Shown here piece after piece: positions 18,012 to 25,919 of a DNA stretch of 64,000 bases (positions are counted from its first letter, which is position 1; every line of letters starts with the position of its first letter). The position numbers and the translations under genes are program-made. This DNA is from an uncultured Alistipes sp. GTDB lineage: Bacteria > Bacteroidota > Bacteroidia > Bacteroidales > Rikenellaceae. The notes under the pieces were generated by a model. The model was given only the letters and a program-made list of their open reading frames with translations, did no database searches and had not been told where the DNA came from. The stretch spans positions 124,001 to 188,000 of the forward strand of contig CAJTIY010000005.1 in assembly GCA_910576555.1 (NCBI GenBank). The letters are read 5' to 3'.

Positions 18012-21000
18012 ATGAAACGAACCTTTCCCTTGTGCGCGGCCCTTTGCCTCACGGCGGCCGTCGCGACGGCCCAGACGGGCCGCGAATGGCAGGATCCGGC
18101 CGTCAACGAGATCAACCGGCTGCCGATGACGGCGACGATGGAGGCCGGCGAACGCCTCTCGCTCGACGGCATGTGGCGCTTCCACTGGGTGCGCGACGCC
18201 GGCCAGCGTCCCGAGGGCATCGGCCGCATCGACTACGACGATAAGGCGTGGGGCCGCATGCCCGTGCCGGGCATGTGGGAGCTCAACGGCTACGGCGACC
18301 CGATCTACGTCAACGTGGGCTACGCATGGCGCGGCAACTACGCCAACAACCCGCCCTACGTGCCCGAGGCCGAGAACCACGTCGGCTCCTACCGCCGCAC
18401 GTTCGAGGTGCCCGCCGACTGGGCCGGCAAGCAGCTGTTCCTCTCGATCGGCTCGGCGACGTCGAACGTCTACGTCTGGATCAACGGCCGCTTCGTCGGC
18501 TACAGCGAGGACAGCAAGCTCGCGGCCGACTTCGACGTCACGAAGTTCGTCCGGCCGGGCGAGAACCTCATCGCGTTGCAGCTCTTCCGCTGGTCGGACG
18601 GCACCTACCTCGAGGATCAGGACTTCTGGCGCTACTCGGGCATCGCGCGGGGCGTGACGCTCACGGCGCGCGACCGGGCCCACCTGCGCGACGTGCACAT
18701 CACCCCGGCGCTGGACGAGGCATACACCGATGCGACGCTGCGCATCGAGCTGGAGGGTACGCCCGCCGTGCGGAGCTTCGCGCTCGCGCTCAGGGATGCC
18801 GCCGGACGCGAGGTCGCCGCCACCGAGCTGCGGGCGCAGGGGGGCCGAGCGTCGCACGTATTCGCCGTGGAGAACCCCGCCAAGTGGTCGGCCGAGGCGC
18901 CCAACCTCTATACGCTCGAAATCGCGGTCGGCGACGGCCGCAAGACCTCCGAGACCGTGACCCGGCCGGTCGGCTTCCGCACGTCGGAGATCCGCGGCGG
19001 ACAGCTGCTCGTCAACGGACAGCCCGTGCTCGTCAAGGGCGTCGACCGCCACGAGATCGACCCGCTGACGGGTTACGTCGTGAGCCGCGAACGGATGCTG
19101 GAGGATATCCGCATCATGAAGGAGCTCAACATCAACGCCGTGCGCACGTCGCACTATCCCAACGACCCGCAGTGGTACGAGCTCTGCGACCGCTACGGCA
19201 TCTATGTCGTCGACGAGGCCAACGTCGAGTCGCACGGCATGGGCTACGAGGAGCTCACGCTGGCGCGCGTTCCGGCCTTCGCCGAGGCGCACCTGCAGCG
19301 CAACAGCCGCATGGTCGAGCGCGACCGCAACCACCCCTCGGTCATCGTCTGGTCGCTGGGCAACGAGGCCGGTGCGGGTCCCAACTTCGAGGCCTGCTAC
19401 GACTGGATCAAGCGTGCCGACCCGTCGCGCCCGGTGCAGTACGAGCGCGACCTGCGCTGGTATACCGACGACCACATCGCCCAGTCGAAATGCACCGACA
19501 TCATGTGCCCGATGTACGTCGATTACGACTGGTGCGAGCGCTACTGCTCGTCGAACCCGACGCGTCCGCTCATCCAGTGCGAATACGCCCACGCGATGGG
19601 CAACTCGATGGGCGGCTTCGCCCGCTACTGGGACCTCGTGCGCAAATACCCCCGCTATCAGGGCGGCTTCATCTGGGACTTCGTCGATCAGGCGCTCGCC
19701 CGCTACGAGCCCGACGGCCGCGTGTCGTTCCTCTACGGCGGCGACTTCAATAATTACGACGCCACCGACAACTCGTTCAACTCCAACGGCGTGATCGCCG
19801 CCGACCGCTCCTACCACCCCCACGCCTACGAGGTGCAGCGCCAGTACCAGAACATCTGGACGAAGCCCGTCGACCTCGCGCGCGGCATCGTCGAGGTCTA
19901 CAACGAGCACTTCTTCACCGACCTGACCCCCTACGAGCTGGAGTGGCGCCTCGTGCAGGACGGCGTCGCGACCAAGCGCGGCCGCGTGGAGCGGCTCGAT
20001 GCGGCGCCCCAGCAGCGCCGCGAGGTGCGGCTCGGCTTCTCGGAGGCCGACTTCGACCCCGCGGCCCGCGAGATCCTGCTCGACGTGGCCTATGCCCTCA
20101 AGCAGCCCGCCGGACTGCTGCCCGCCGGCTTCACGGTCGCGCGCCAGCAGATGACCGTCCGGGCCTACGACTGCGCCGCAGGCTTCGGCCTGTCCGCCGC
20201 GGAGGGACCCCTCGCGGTGACCCGCTGGGAGCGGGGCACGCGCGTGGAGGGCGACGACTTCACGCTCTTCTTCGGCCGCGACGGATTCCTCGCGCGCTAT
20301 GCCGTGCGCGGCCGCGAGCTGCTGGCCGAGGGCTCGTCGCTGCGCCCGCAGTTCTGGCGTGCGCCGATCGAGAACGACCTCGGTGCGGGGCTCGACCGGA
20401 AATACGCCGTGTGGAAGAACCCCGAGCTGAAGCTGACGAAGTTCGCGACCGCGCAGGCCGACGGCACGGTCGTCGTCGCGGCCGAGTACGAGCTCCCGGC
20501 CGTGAAGGCCGTGCTGGCGCTGACCTACCGGATCAACGGAGCCGGCGAGGTCGAGGTGACCGAGCGCATGACGGCCGACGAGTCGGTCGAGGCGCCCTGC
20601 CTCTTCCGCTTCGGCATGCGCATGGAGCTGCCGCGCCGCTACGACCGGCTGGTCTACTACGGCCGCGGCGCCCACGAGAACTATGCCGACCGTCTTACGT
20701 CGGCCGATCTGGGCATCTACCGCCAGCGCGTCGCCGACCAGTACCACGACGGCTACGTGCGGCCGCAGGAGTCGGGCACGAAGTCCGATCTGCGCTGGTG
20801 GCGCGTGGAGGATTCGGCGGGCGCCGGTCTGCAAATCGCCTCCGACGCCCCCTTCTCCGCCTCGGCGCTGCACTATGCCGTCGAGGACCTCGACGTCTCG
20901 AACTACCCGCCCCAGCAGCACTCGGGCACGCTCCGCGAGCGTCGGGCTACGTGCGTCAACTTCGAGGCGCGGCAGATGGGACTGGGCTGCATCAACAGCT

Positions 21001-21080
21001 GGGGCGCGCTGCCCGAGGCCGACTACATGCTGCCTTACGGCGACTATTCGTTCCGCTTCCTGCTCACGCCGGTGAAGTAG
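18012..21080 (+). CDS. Secreted glycoside hydrolase family 2 beta-galactosidase
   Basis: 1022 residues with signal peptide MKRTFPLCAALCLTAAVATAQ. Domain order is the LacZ type: sugar-binding jelly roll (DGMWRFHW, VPGMWELNGYGDPIYVN), immunoglobulin-like domain, TIM barrel, second Ig-like domain and the C-terminal beta-galactosidase small-chain domain. The predicted acid/base is Glu452 in SLGNEAG and the nucleophile Glu524 in IQCEYAHAMGNSMG. The stretch VLVKGVDRHEIDP is also canonical. It acts in the periplasm or at the surface on beta-galactosides. No SusC/D partner adjoins it here, so it is not part of an obvious utilisation locus. The exact glycan is unknown. Confidence 0.92.
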   Translation: MKRTFPLCAALCLTAAVATAQTGREWQDPAVNEINRLPMTATMEAGERLSLDGMWRFHWVRDAGQRPEGIGRIDYDDKAWGRMPVPGMWELNGYGDPIYVNVGYAWRGNYANNPPYVPEAENHVGSYRRTFEVPADWAGKQLFLSIGSATSNVYVWINGRFVGYSEDSKLAADFDVTKFVRPGENLIALQLFRWSDGTYLEDQDFWRYSGIARGVTLTARDRAHLRDVHITPALDEAYTDATLRIELEGTPAVRSFALALRDAAGREVAATELRAQGGRASHVFAVENPAKWSAEAPNLYTLEIAVGDGRKTSETVTRPVGFRTSEIRGGQLLVNGQPVLVKGVDRHEIDPLTGYVVSRERMLEDIRIMKELNINAVRTSHYPNDPQWYELCDRYGIYVVDEANVESHGMGYEELTLARVPAFAEAHLQRNSRMVERDRNHPSVIVWSLGNEAGAGPNFEACYDWIKRADPSRPVQYERDLRWYTDDHIAQSKCTDIMCPMYVDYDWCERYCSSNPTRPLIQCEYAHAMGNSMGGFARYWDLVRKYPRYQGGFIWDFVDQALARYEPDGRVSFLYGGDFNNYDATDNSFNSNGVIAADRSYHPHAYEVQRQYQNIWTKPVDLARGIVEVYNEHFFTDLTPYELEWRLVQDGVATKRGRVERLDAAPQQRREVRLGFSEADFDPAAREILLDVAYALKQPAGLLPAGFTVARQQMTVRAYDCAAGFGLSAAEGPLAVTRWERGTRVEGDDFTLFFGRDGFLARYAVRGRELLAEGSSLRPQFWRAPIENDLGAGLDRKYAVWKNPELKLTKFATAQADGTVVVAAEYELPAVKAVLALTYRINGAGEVEVTERMTADESVEAPCLFRFGMRMELPRRYDRLVYYGRGAHENYADRLTSADLGIYRQRVADQYHDGYVRPQESGTKSDLRWWRVEDSAGAGLQIASDAPFSASALHYAVEDLDVSNYPPQQHSGTLRERRATCVNFEARQMGLGCINSWGALPEADYMLPYGDYSFRFLLTPVK

Positions 21081-21179
21081 ATGCCGCTTCGGGGGATCGC
21101 CCTGCGACGACCCCTTTTCCGATATTCATCGACGGCATCGCCCTGCGGGACGGTGCCGTCGTGCAAAAACAGAGATGCG

Positions 21180-22196
21180 ATGCAAGAACTGCTTACCCCC
21201 GATTTCGGGGACTACGAACTGATCGATTCGGGCGGCTTCGAGAAGCTCGAACGCTTCGGCGGCCGGGTGCTCCGCCGTCCCGAGCCGCAGGCCGTCTGGC
21301 GGCCGACGCTGCCCGAGGAGGAGTGGCGGCGCCTCGCCGACGCCTCGTTCCGCCGCGATGCGCGCAACGACGAGCGCGGCGAGTGGCGCCTGCGCCCGGG
21401 CATGCCCGAACGCTGGACGATGAAATACGCCTATGGCGGTCTGCGGCTCGCGATGCGGCTGGGGCTCACCTCGTTCAAACACGTGGGCATCTTCCCCGAG
21501 CAGGCCGCCAACTGGACCTTCATCTACGACACCTGCCGCCGGCTTGCGGTCGGCGGAGGCGGTGCGGAGGGTTCCGCTGCCGCCGGAACGCGCGGTACGG
21601 ACGGGGAACGTCGGCCGGCCGCGGATGCCGGTGCGGGACGCGGCCGATCGCGTATCGCCGCCGATGAGGTCGGCCGCGATGGCTCCGCCGGAGCGCCCCG
21701 CGTCCTGAACCTCTTCGCCTATACGGGCGGAGCGACGCTCGCGGCACGCGCGGCGGGTGCCGACGTGACGCATGTCGACTCGGTGCGGCAGGTGGTGACG
21801 TGGGCGCGCGAGAACATGGAGGCGAGCGGCCTCGAGGGAGTGCGCTGGATCGTCGAGGATGCCTTGAAGTTCGTCCGCCGCGAGGTGCGGCGGGGCAACC
21901 GCTACCGCGGCATCATCCTCGATCCGCCGGCCTACGGCCGCGGCGCCGACGGCGAGAAGTGGGTGCTGGAGGAGAACATCCGCGAGATGCTCGAATGCTG
22001 CGCGCAGCTGCTCGAACCGCAGGGGGCCTTTCTGGTGCTGAACCTCTATTCGATGGGTCTTTCGTCGACGCTGGCCCGCACGGCCGTGCGGCAGGCCTTC
22101 GGTGCGCCCGCGAGCGAGCAGTGGGGCGAGCTCTGCTTTGCCGACCGGGGCGGCAAGCAGCTGCCGCTGGGCACCTATTACCGCTTCACCCGGTAG
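21180..22196 (+). CDS. Class I SAM-dependent methyltransferase (RlmI-like) with a low-complexity insert
   Basis: 338 residues from ATG 21180 (MQELLTPDFGDYELID). The C-terminal half is a Rossmann methyltransferase: LNLFAYTGGATLAA (SAM-binding motif I), DSVRQVVTWARENM, and the catalytic-type LDPPAYGRG motif typical of rRNA cytosine-C5 methyltransferases of the RlmI/RlmK group. Between the N-terminal segment ending YDTCRRL and the motif-I strand there is a ~50-residue insert rich in Gly, Ala, Arg and Asp (about residues 122-172). It has no conserved character and looks disordered. The target is probably 23S rRNA, by family inference. It is convergent with the chromate transporter genes. Confidence 0.85.
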   Translation: MQELLTPDFGDYELIDSGGFEKLERFGGRVLRRPEPQAVWRPTLPEEEWRRLADASFRRDARNDERGEWRLRPGMPERWTMKYAYGGLRLAMRLGLTSFKHVGIFPEQAANWTFIYDTCRRLAVGGGGAEGSAAAGTRGTDGERRPAADAGAGRGRSRIAADEVGRDGSAGAPRVLNLFAYTGGATLAARAAGADVTHVDSVRQVVTWARENMEASGLEGVRWIVEDALKFVRREVRRGNRYRGIILDPPAYGRGADGEKWVLEENIREMLECCAQLLEPQGAFLVLNLYSMGLSSTLARTAVRQAFGAPASEQWGELCFADRGGKQLPLGTYYRFTR

Positions 22197-22262
22197 GGCG
22201 GTGCCTGCTCCCGTGCACCCCGAACGGAAACTCCTGCGGGGCGGCGCCGTGCGGCCTCCGCG

Positions 22263-22835
22263 CTAAAAGATGTAGTAGACGACGATGCCGGCCGCGGCCG
22301 AGAGGAGGATGAGCAGAATGGGGTTGACCTTGCGCCACGAACCCGCGAGCACGCCGCCGAAGAGCACCCAGCTCCACGCGTCGATGAAGTTGCGGTCGCC
22401 CGGAGCCTCCGTGCGGGGGAAGATCAGCAGCAGGGCCGCGGCGGCGATCATGCCGATCACCACGGGGCGCATGCCGCTCATGGCCCCCTCGACGAGGCGG
22501 TTTCCCTTGAGGCGCAGGAAGAAGCGCGCCACGAGGATCATCAGCGTGAGCGACGGCAGGCAGACCGCGAAGGTGGCGATCGCCGAGCCGAGGATGCCGT
22601 AGGCCGGGTGCCCGAGCTGCGCTCCGACGGTGTAGCCGACGTAGGTCGCCGAGTTGATGGCGATGGGGCCCGGCGTGATCTGCGACACGGCGACGATGTC
22701 GGCGAACTCGGCGTTGGTCATCCATGCGTGGCGGACCACCACCTCGTTCTGGATGAGCGAGAGCATGGCGTATCCTCCTCCGAAGCCGAAGAAGCCGATC
22801 TTGAGGTAGCTGACGAAGAGTTGTACGAGTATCAT
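22263..22835 (-). CDS. Chromate transporter family protein, half-size (ChrA domain)
   Basis: A 190-residue membrane protein with about six hydrophobic segments and the ChrA signatures FFGFGGGYAML and QITPGPIAINSATYVGY. It is one half of the usual two-domain ChrA. The other half is the gene immediately upstream, 70 nt away. Short-chain ChrA pairs are known to work together as chromate or other anion transporters. It is the last gene of the run that begins with the hydrogenase-like operon. The ion actually carried is uncertain, and sulfate or another oxyanion is possible. Confidence 0.9.
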   Translation of the reverse strand: MILVQLFVSYLKIGFFGFGGGYAMLSLIQNEVVVRHAWMTNAEFADIVAVSQITPGPIAINSATYVGYTVGAQLGHPAYGILGSAIATFAVCLPSLTLMILVARFFLRLKGNRLVEGAMSGMRPVVIGMIAAAALLLIFPRTEAPGDRNFIDAWSWVLFGGVLAGSWRKVNPILLILLSAAAGIVVYYIF

Positions 22836-22905
22836 ATTGCCGGTTGTCGGGTCGGGAAATCGGTGTTTCGCGGCGGGAAATCCCCGCCGTTTTTACGTGC
22901 GGGCG

Positions 22906-23451
22906 TTATCTTTTTCCTTTTCTGCGGGCGATCGTCAGCTCCCATGCGACGCCCGACAGGGCCGCGGCTGCGAGCACGAGGATCGGCGACCAGCCCAAGC
23001 CCCAGATCGCCAGCGCCGCCGCCGCGATGACGACGTAGAGCGCGGGGTGCATGCCGCGCGCGAGCGAGACGACCGGACCCACGATCAGCGCCACGACGGC
23101 CGGGCGCATCCCCTTGAACGCGGCGTCGACCACCGGGTTCTGCCGGATGCCGGCGAAGAAGAGCGCGATGACGAGAATCAGTGCGAACGAGGGCAGCACG
23201 GCGCCCGTCAGCGCCGCGACGGCGCCCCGCAGTCCCCGCATGCGGTACCCCACGAAAACCGACGTGTTGACGGCGATCGGCCCCGGCACCGACTGCGCGA
23301 GGGTCAGCAGGTCGAGGAACTCCCCGCGGTCGATCCACTTCCGCTTGTCGATCAGTTCGCGCTCGATGATCGGGATCATGGCGTAGCCGCCCCCGAAGGT
23401 GAAGAGCCCGATCTTGAAGAACGAGGCGAATATGACCCGTAGCGGCTGCAT
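22906..23451 (-). CDS. Chromate transporter family protein, half-size (ChrA domain)
   Basis: 181 residues, about six hydrophobic segments, with the motif LFTFGGGYAMIPII followed by SVPGPIAVNTSVFVGY. It is similar to, but clearly diverged from, the adjoining half. It ends with the basic RRKGKR. Its ATG is 1 nt from the stop of the Fe-S protein gene of the hydrogenase-like operon, so the two are almost certainly co-transcribed and translationally coupled. That link may mean the pair serves the complex or shares its regulation. Confidence 0.9.
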   Translation of the reverse strand: MQPLRVIFASFFKIGLFTFGGGYAMIPIIERELIDKRKWIDRGEFLDLLTLAQSVPGPIAVNTSVFVGYRMRGLRGAVAALTGAVLPSFALILVIALFFAGIRQNPVVDAAFKGMRPAVVALIVGPVVSLARGMHPALYVVIAAAALAIWGLGWSPILVLAAAALSGVAWELTIARRKGKR

Positions 23452-23452
23452 G

Positions 23453-24226
23453 TCAATCCCGTTTTTTCTTGCCCAGCAACGTGCGGATGCCGTCGATGAA
23501 GACCATCGGATGGCAGGGTGCGCCCGGCACCCAGAGGTCGACGCGGTGCCGCTCGAAGAAGGTGCGGTCCACGGCGCGGCTCGCGGCGAACAGACCCCCC
23601 GAGCAGGCCTCCGTGCCGCAGGCGATGAGGATCTTGGGCTCGGCCACGGCCTCGTAGCAGATCTCCAGCGCCTCGGCCATGTTCGCCGTCACGGGACCCG
23701 ACACGGCCACGCCGTCGGCATGGCGCGGCGAGGCGGTGAAGCCCACGCCGAAGCGGCCGAAGTCGAAGTTGACGTTGCCCGTGGCGCCGAGCTCCATCTC
23801 GACCGAGGCGTCGCCGCCGGCCGAAACCTCGCGCAGCTGGAGCGAGTCGCGGAAGCAGCGGCGGATTTCGGGCCGCACCTCCGCGTCGTCGAACCGCACG
23901 CAGCGGTCTCCGGGGCGGACGACGAGCCCCTCGCGCGTGGGCGAGGCCATGCGGTAGTCGTTCGTGAAGCGGATCGACCGGGGCGCCGTGCGGGCGCAGG
24001 CGCCGCAGAAGAGGCAGCGGCCCAGATCGAGCGCGAAGGGTGCCGTGGCGATCGCCTGCGTGGGGCAGAGCGCCGCGGCCTCGTCGAGGGCCGCGCGCTG
24101 CGTGTCGTCGGTCGGCTCGGTCAGGCAGGGCCGGCCGCGGAACTCCTCGGTCAGCTCCACGGCGTCGAGGTCGGGAATGGCCTGCCGGCCGTGGCTGTGC
24201 AGGACGCGTATCTTGGGAAAAATCAT
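23453..24226 (-). CDS. Ehr/Hyf-like complex: ferredoxin domain fused to NuoB/HycG-like small subunit
   Basis: 257 residues. The N-terminal part carries one apparent [4Fe-4S] site (Cys71, Cys74, Cys77 in CLFCGAC, plus Cys54 in LCPTQAI); a second HycF-type site is degenerate. From residue ~140 it follows the NuoB/HycG fold (ASPRHADGVAVSGPVTANMAEAL). The tandem-Cys position of NuoB (ACC) reads GATGN around 147-151, while later cysteines are Cys203/Cys208 in ACGTEACSGG and Cys238 in GAPCHP. The proximal or N2-type cluster is therefore altered. It probably forms the peripheral arm with the large subunit and passes electrons to or from it. It is separated from the large-subunit gene by 163 nt but lies on the same strand. 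Confidence 0.8.
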   Translation of the reverse strand: MIFPKIRVLHSHGRQAIPDLDAVELTEEFRGRPCLTEPTDDTQRAALDEAAALCPTQAIATAPFALDLGRCLFCGACARTAPRSIRFTNDYRMASPTREGLVVRPGDRCVRFDDAEVRPEIRRCFRDSLQLREVSAGGDASVEMELGATGNVNFDFGRFGVGFTASPRHADGVAVSGPVTANMAEALEICYEAVAEPKILIACGTEACSGGLFAASRAVDRTFFERHRVDLWVPGAPCHPMVFIDGIRTLLGKKKRD

Positions 24227-24389
24227 ATCGTTTCGTTTTTGTGGTTCGGGTCAGTCTGTTTCCGTTCGCTCTTCGCTTGCGTTCGCCGGAGCGCATCGTT
24301 CTTCAGGCCGCGGCGGGCGGATCGTGCGGAAGGGGGATTCGCGGAGCCGTTGTCGGGCCGACCGTCCGTTCGCTTCCGGATCTGCGACG

Positions 24390-25919
24390 TCACAGATCGT
24401 GCCCGCAATAGGAGAGGTTGAAACTTTTGTTGCAGACGGGGAAGTCGGAGATGCCCTCGCCGCGCACGGCCAGCGCCAGCGCCAGCCAGTTGTGGAGGCT
24501 CGGGTCCTTCACGCGGCAGGCGGCGATGCGGCCCTCGGCGTCGGTGACCACGACGTGGCAGGTCTCTCCGCGCCACCCCTCGACCAGCCCCACGGCGAGC
24601 GACGAGGGTGCCGCCGCCGCACGGTAGTCGGGCGGCGGGCAGGGTGCCTCGCCGGCCTCGCGCGCCGCATCGGCCTCGGCCGCGAGCCGCTCGATGAGCG
24701 CCGCCGAGCGGGCCACTTCGCGGCTGCGGACCGCGAGGCGGGCCATCACGTCGCCCTCGGTGCGGAGCACCGGCTCGTAGCGCGGCCCCGCGGCGTAGGC
24801 GCCCCACGGGTGCGTGGCGCGGATGTCGCGCGCGGCGCCGCTCGCCCGGGCCGCCTGCCCCACGCCGCCGATGCGCAGCATCTCGCCCGCGGGGACGATG
24901 CCGCACTGCTCGAAACGGGCCAGCAGCGTCGGCGAGCTCTCGATGTCGCGGCGCACCTCGTCGTAGCGGCGGGCGATTTCGGCCACGTTGCGGCGGATCA
25001 TCGCCGTCTTCGCGGCCGTCAGCGGATGGTCCGTGCCGTGGGGGCGGATCAGCCCCTTGCCGAAGCGGTTGCCGCACCACGCCTGCGTGGTGTTGATCGT
25101 CATCGTGCGGAGCGCCTCGCAGGCCACCTGCCCCAGCTGATAGCCCACGTCCATCGACAGGGCCCCCGTGTCGGCGATCTGCATGGCCATGCGCTCCAGC
25201 TCGAGGGCGATGGCCCGCTCGCGGTCGAGTGCGGCCGGACAGCGGCGTTCGGAGAGCTTCTCGACCGCCTCGGCGAATGCCGTGGCGTGGGCCACGGCGC
25301 TGTCGCCCGCCACGCTCTCGGCGAGGCAGATCTGGCGCAGGCGGTTCTGCGTCGCCGCGAATTCGTGCTCGACGCCGCGGTGCTGGTAGCCCAGCGCGAT
25401 CTCGAGGTGGAGCACCTGCTCGCCGTTGCAGATGAAGCGGAAGGCGCCCGGTTCGATGATGCCGGCGTGGATCGGACCCACGTTGACCTCGTGCAGCGAA
25501 CCGCCCTCCATCGCGTAGAAGGGGTAGTTGTCCATCGTGCTGCTGCGGTCGTAGCGGTCGAAGGGGAAGCGCAGCGGCTTGGGCCACGGCATGGCGTCGA
25601 ACCGCACGCCGTAGCGCTCGGCGATCTCCCGTTCGAAGGGGTGCATCTGTGCGTGGCGCGCCGTGAGCGACGGCAGCGGATTCTCGTCGTAGTACTCCAT
25701 CGCGTGCGAGGCGAGGAGGATGCGGCCCGTGCGGTCGTCGAGCAGTACGAGGATGAAGCGCAGCCGGTCGCCGTCGGGCAGTGCGAAGTAGTGGGCCGCG
25801 TGGTAGCGCGCGTCGGCGAGCTTAGCGGCCAGATCCTCGTAGAGGGTCGCGTAGTCGACCTCGGGAATCGCGGCCAGCGGCACGGCCGGGGCCGTGTTGT
25901 CGGTGATCAGGTAGTTCAT
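24390..25919 (-). CDS. Ehr/Hyf-like complex: fused NuoC-like and hydrogenase large-subunit-like (HycE-type) protein
   Basis: 509 residues, from the ATG overlapping the upstream gene by 4 bp. Residues 1-~125 resemble the NuoC/30-kDa domain. From ~140 the large-subunit fold follows (GPIHAGIIEPGAFRF, ALGYQHRGVEH). In NiFe hydrogenases a CxxC pair sits where this protein reads Q-I-C198-L-A-E-S, and a C-terminal DPCxxC where it ends PVCNKSFNLSYCGHDL. Neither pair is intact, so the NiFe site should be absent. This matches the energy-converting hydrogenase-related (Ehr) proteins, which keep the complex architecture without hydrogen chemistry. The electron acceptor is unknown. The long open frame upstream to 27101 is antisense-frame shadow, not part of the protein. 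Confidence 0.85.
   Translation of the reverse strand: MNYLITDNTAPAVPLAAIPEVDYATLYEDLAAKLADARYHAAHYFALPDGDRLRFILVLLDDRTGRILLASHAMEYYDENPLPSLTARHAQMHPFEREIAERYGVRFDAMPWPKPLRFPFDRYDRSSTMDNYPFYAMEGGSLHEVNVGPIHAGIIEPGAFRFICNGEQVLHLEIALGYQHRGVEHEFAATQNRLRQICLAESVAGDSAVAHATAFAEAVEKLSERRCPAALDRERAIALELERMAMQIADTGALSMDVGYQLGQVACEALRTMTINTTQAWCGNRFGKGLIRPHGTDHPLTAAKTAMIRRNVAEIARRYDEVRRDIESSPTLLARFEQCGIVPAGEMLRIGGVGQAARASGAARDIRATHPWGAYAAGPRYEPVLRTEGDVMARLAVRSREVARSAALIERLAAEADAAREAGEAPCPPPDYRAAAAPSSLAVGLVEGWRGETCHVVVTDAEGRIAACRVKDPSLHNWLALALAVRGEGISDFPVCNKSFNLSYCGHDL

Noticed and set aside
18012..21080. GH2 gene as part of a polysaccharide utilisation locus with the SusD-like gene
   Set aside because: They are more than 40 kb apart with housekeeping genes between, and no SusC adjoins the GH2 gene.
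22871..22894. Terminator hairpin with T-run between the two ChrA-half genes
   Set aside because: The T-run is on the plus strand while both genes are on the minus strand, so it would not end their transcript; left unannotated.
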